From contig JACKMZ010000010.1 in NCBI GenBank assembly GCA_024235135.1, positions 1 to 64,000 of the forward strand: a stretch of 64,000 nt of DNA. Direction: 5' to 3'. Positions 62,186-64,000 of the stretch are shown here, in pieces. The notes under the pieces were generated by a model. It worked only from the letters and a program-made list of their open reading frames with translations. It ran no database searches and had not been told where the DNA came from. The stretch is from Gammaproteobacteria bacterium (lineage in GTDB: Bacteria > Pseudomonadota > Gammaproteobacteria > Competibacterales > Competibacteraceae). The position numbers were made by a program, and so were the translations under genes. Every line of letters starts with the position of its first letter. Within the stretch, counting starts at the first letter, position 1.

Positions 62186-62310
62186 CGAAACTGGCTCTGA
62201 ACAGTTCAATGTGAACCGCTGGCGGGCCAAACTGAACCGGCCCACCAGCGTTTTTTGCCTGGAACCTTGGCTTTCTTCTGCCCGATGGGCAGGCGGGACT
62301 CGAAACCGAC

Positions 62311-62661
62311 TTACTGCAAGCGGTGTAAGCGCCGGGATTTATTCAGCATCGGTTTGCTATGAGAGTACCGCTTTTCCAGCCAGTGTACCCAGGAAAGCAG
62401 CTGTTGCTCGCCAATCCCCAGTTTGGCGGACAATGCGCGAGTCGTGATGACCGGCTCGTTCTGCTCGGTCAGCGCATCAGGCTGAAAGGTGAACCCGTAA
62501 ATCGCCTTCATGGCGTCGGCGATGATGGTTTCCACCTGGTCACGGATCACCGGGGGTGTACGATCATCCAGCAGATAACTGGCGGCATGATCCCAACCCT
62601 GAGCCGTGGGTCCGGCCTGAAAAACCCGCAGGGCGTCGGCGATGTTATTGAATTGGTTCAT
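62311..62661 (-). CDS. Small hypothetical protein, possible HTH
   Basis: A 116-residue protein starting MNQFNNIADALRVFQAGPTAQGWDHAASYLLDD, with GGGAGG five bases before the ATG, a strong ribosome binding site. The region VITTRALSAKLGIGEQQLLSWVHWLEKRYSHSKPML looks like a helix-turn-helix followed by a basic tail; its function is unknown. The basic KSRRLHRLQ end may reflect nucleic acid binding. It is convergent with the nuclease gene and lies beside an IS element. Confidence 0.65.
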   Translation of the reverse strand: MNQFNNIADALRVFQAGPTAQGWDHAASYLLDDRTPPVIRDQVETIIADAMKAIYGFTFQPDALTEQNEPVITTRALSAKLGIGEQQLLSWVHWLEKRYSHSKPMLNKSRRLHRLQ

Positions 62662-62867
62662 ATGAACCTCCCAGTGTGACAGGCGAGCAACAAGTGATCT
62701 TCGATTCGGACGCCGTACCCGAACGGGTTAGCGGCATGCCTGATATTTATTGAGCAAATCTCAGGCCATCTCGACTATCGGCACGCCAATACGGAGGGAA
62801 TACGGTCATAGTCGAGCCGTGACCGGGGGGTTTCCGACAAGAATCCTCCGATCACGGCTTGTGATTC
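62662..62867. other. Left flank of the IS element
   Basis: About 200 bases with inverted pieces (CTCGACTAT and ATAGTCGAG, about 62768-62818) and the end region of the IS200/IS605 element. No gene seen. Confidence 0.4.
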
Positions 62868-63488
62868 CTACAAACTTGTCAATCCTTCACTGCGTAGGTG
62901 TCGCAGGGACGCGACATCGCATAAAACATTGATCGCGCCGACCCCGTCGGCGTTTTCCTCGAAACCGCAGGCCACGCAGGCGAAGCGGGCTTGGGTGCGG
63001 CGATTGTCCGCCGAGACATGGCCGCAACCAGGACAAGTGCGACTGGTGTTGCGCGGCGGAACGGCAATGAGGCGTCCGCCATTCCACGCCAGCTTGTAAT
63101 CGAGTTGACGGCGACACTCGAACCAGCCTTGGTCGAGGATGGCTTTGTTCAGGCCGGACTTGGCTCGGACGTTTTTTCCCGGTGTCTCGGCGTTGCCCGC
63201 TGCTGACTTGGACAGTTTCCGCACCGGCAAGTCCTCGATACACACCATCGCGTGGTTTTGGCTGATCGCGGTCGAGGTCTTGTGCAGGTAGTCGCGGCGG
63301 GCGTTGCCGATCCGGGTATGGAGGCGCTGGACGCGGGCTTTGGCCTTTTGCCAGTTGTGGCTGAATTTGAGTTTGTGGCTCAGCGCCTGATTGAACACGA
63401 ACCGGCACGAACCCGCAAAGCCACGCATTTGCCGCGCCTGCTGGCCATCTGGCATCAGTTCGTATTGATAGGCTTGAAGGCGTTGCAT
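62868..63488 (-). pseudogene. tnpB: IS605-family TnpB with internal deletion
   Basis: The frame begins like a normal TnpB (MQRLQAYQYELMPDGQQARQMRGFAGSCRFVFNQAL) and then jumps at residue ~37 to LKFSHNWQKAKARVQRLHTRIGNARRDYLHKTSTAISQNHAMVCIEDL, which in full proteins lies some 200 residues later. The removed part contains the central domain with the first RuvC aspartate (GIDLG). The second Glu (IEDL), zinc ribbon (CPGCGH, CVACG) and last Asp (ENADGVGAINV) remain. So it is not expected to work as an RNA-guided nuclease. Total length 206 versus ~400 residues. The start codon overlaps that of tnpA on the other strand. Confidence 0.85.
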
Positions 63489-63924
63489 GGCTCGATCATG
63501 CTCTTGCTCTATCAGTGATGACAACGAGATTAGACACGGACGGCACTGTGTTTTTAAGAGGCGCGTCCATTGGGTCTTTGTGGCGAAATATCGCCGCCGC
63601 GTGTTTGATGGCGACGCCATCAACCGGCGGCGCTCCATCTTCGCCAAGGTCTGCACCGACTTCGAGGCGCAACTGATCGAGATGGACGGCGAGGACGATC
63701 ACGTTCACCTGTTGCTGGAATACCTGCCCAAGGTGGCCGTCTCCAACCTCGTGAACAGCCTCAAGGGCGTGTCCAGCCGCCTGCCGCGCAAGGAACGACC
63801 CGACATTCAGAAACGCTACTGGAAGGGCGGGCTGTGGTCGCCGTCCTACTTCGCCGCCTCCTGTGGCGGTGCGCCGATCTCCATCGTGCGCCAGTACATC
63901 GAACAGCAGCAGACACCCCACTGA
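63487..63924 (+). CDS. tnpA: IS200/IS605-family TnpA transposase
   Basis: A 145-residue Y1 HUH transposase: HGRHCVFKRRVHWVFVAKYRRRVFD, the HUH motif HVHLLLEY, VSNLVNSLKGVSSR and the catalytic tyrosine in VRQYIEQQ. It cuts and rejoins single-stranded element ends. The first ~10 residues (MARSCSCSISDDN) are unlike typical TnpA and come from the overlap with tnpB. TnpA appears complete, so the element may still be mobile. Confidence 0.9.
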   Translation: MARSCSCSISDDNEIRHGRHCVFKRRVHWVFVAKYRRRVFDGDAINRRRSIFAKVCTDFEAQLIEMDGEDDHVHLLLEYLPKVAVSNLVNSLKGVSSRLPRKERPDIQKRYWKGGLWSPSYFAASCGGAPISIVRQYIEQQQTPH

Positions 63925-64000
63925 AAACCAAAGACAAGGACGGCTACGCCGTCCGCGCTATCCTTCCCCGCCCTGAACGACGGGGCTTGTCGCGCACCGG

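Larger units (their letters stand above)
62840..63990. mobile_element. IS200/IS605-type insertion sequence
   Basis: Divergent tnpB (defective) and tnpA. Ends are approximate: the left end is near the CTTGTCAATCC sequence after tnpB, and on the right a hairpin CCCGCCCTGAACGACGGGG lies at about 63968-63986, as expected for subterminal palindromes of this family. Such elements have no terminal inverted repeats or target duplications, so the boundaries cannot be fixed from sequence alone. Confidence 0.7.

Overview
The window looks like gammaproteobacterial chromosome of fairly high GC. The signs are a full feo iron-uptake operon with FeoC, several sites resembling Fur boxes, an imelysin/DUF1111/DUF1513 operon, a HemP/HemS heme locus, WS/DGAT neutral-lipid enzymes and many GGDEF, HMA and type I R-M proteins. 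The genus cannot be fixed from the sequence. I found no rRNA, tRNA or CRISPR array. All assignments come from reading the translations, without database searches.

Layout. 0-2.8 kb: small plus-strand genes (unknown protein, AraC/GyrI regulator, NADAR protein) separated by repeat-rich DNA, some of it resembling integron attC sites. 2.9-8.9 kb: Fe-S oxidoreductase, DUF6614, a zinc-ribbon metallopeptidase, an MBL-fold hydrolase and a degenerate GGDEF protein. 9-14.4 kb: an iron-responsive operon of imelysin, di-heme oxidoreductase, second imelysin and DUF1513 behind a promoter with an apparent Fur box. 14.5-18.9 kb, minus strand: three small hydrophobic or low-complexity proteins, an unusual P1B-type ATPase (SCALKL in the membrane motif) and an HMA-like protein, together resembling a ferrosome (fez) iron-storage organelle locus. 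It is divergent from feoA-feoA-feoB-feoC (19.5-22.8 kb) and shares an AT-rich region with an apparent Fur box. 23.6-27.3 kb: DUF2325, a 25-codon ORF, hemP, a small Cys-rich protein, a HemS-like protein and a small unknown. Thus 9-27 kb reads as one iron uptake, heme handling and iron storage island.

27.3-35.6 kb is a defence region: FitAB-type toxin-antitoxin with a palindromic operator, DUF1016 nuclease-like protein, and hsdR-hsdM-hsdS with an excisionase-like HTH gene; gene scraps (HsdS tails, a truncated AlbA_2-like start) show past rearrangement. 35.6-42 kb: DUF364 protein, acyl-CoA ligase, membrane-bound diguanylate cyclase, methyltransferase and a two-TM protein. 42-43.3 kb holds two 5'-truncated genes abutting back to back. 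43.4-47.2 kb is a neutral-lipid group (WS/DGAT acyltransferase, patatin, HSL-type esterase). 47.3-51.4 kb: MASE1 hybrid histidine kinase and a disrupted winged-helix/ATPase regulator.

52.2-62.2 kb encodes large exported proteins: a tricorn-like protease with signal peptide, a secreted protein built of a duplicated module, a papain-fold-like protein with dockerin-like C-terminal repeats, and an ExeM/NucH-type extracellular nuclease. The window ends in an IS200/IS605 element with an intact-looking tnpA and a tnpB that has lost the middle of its coding sequence.
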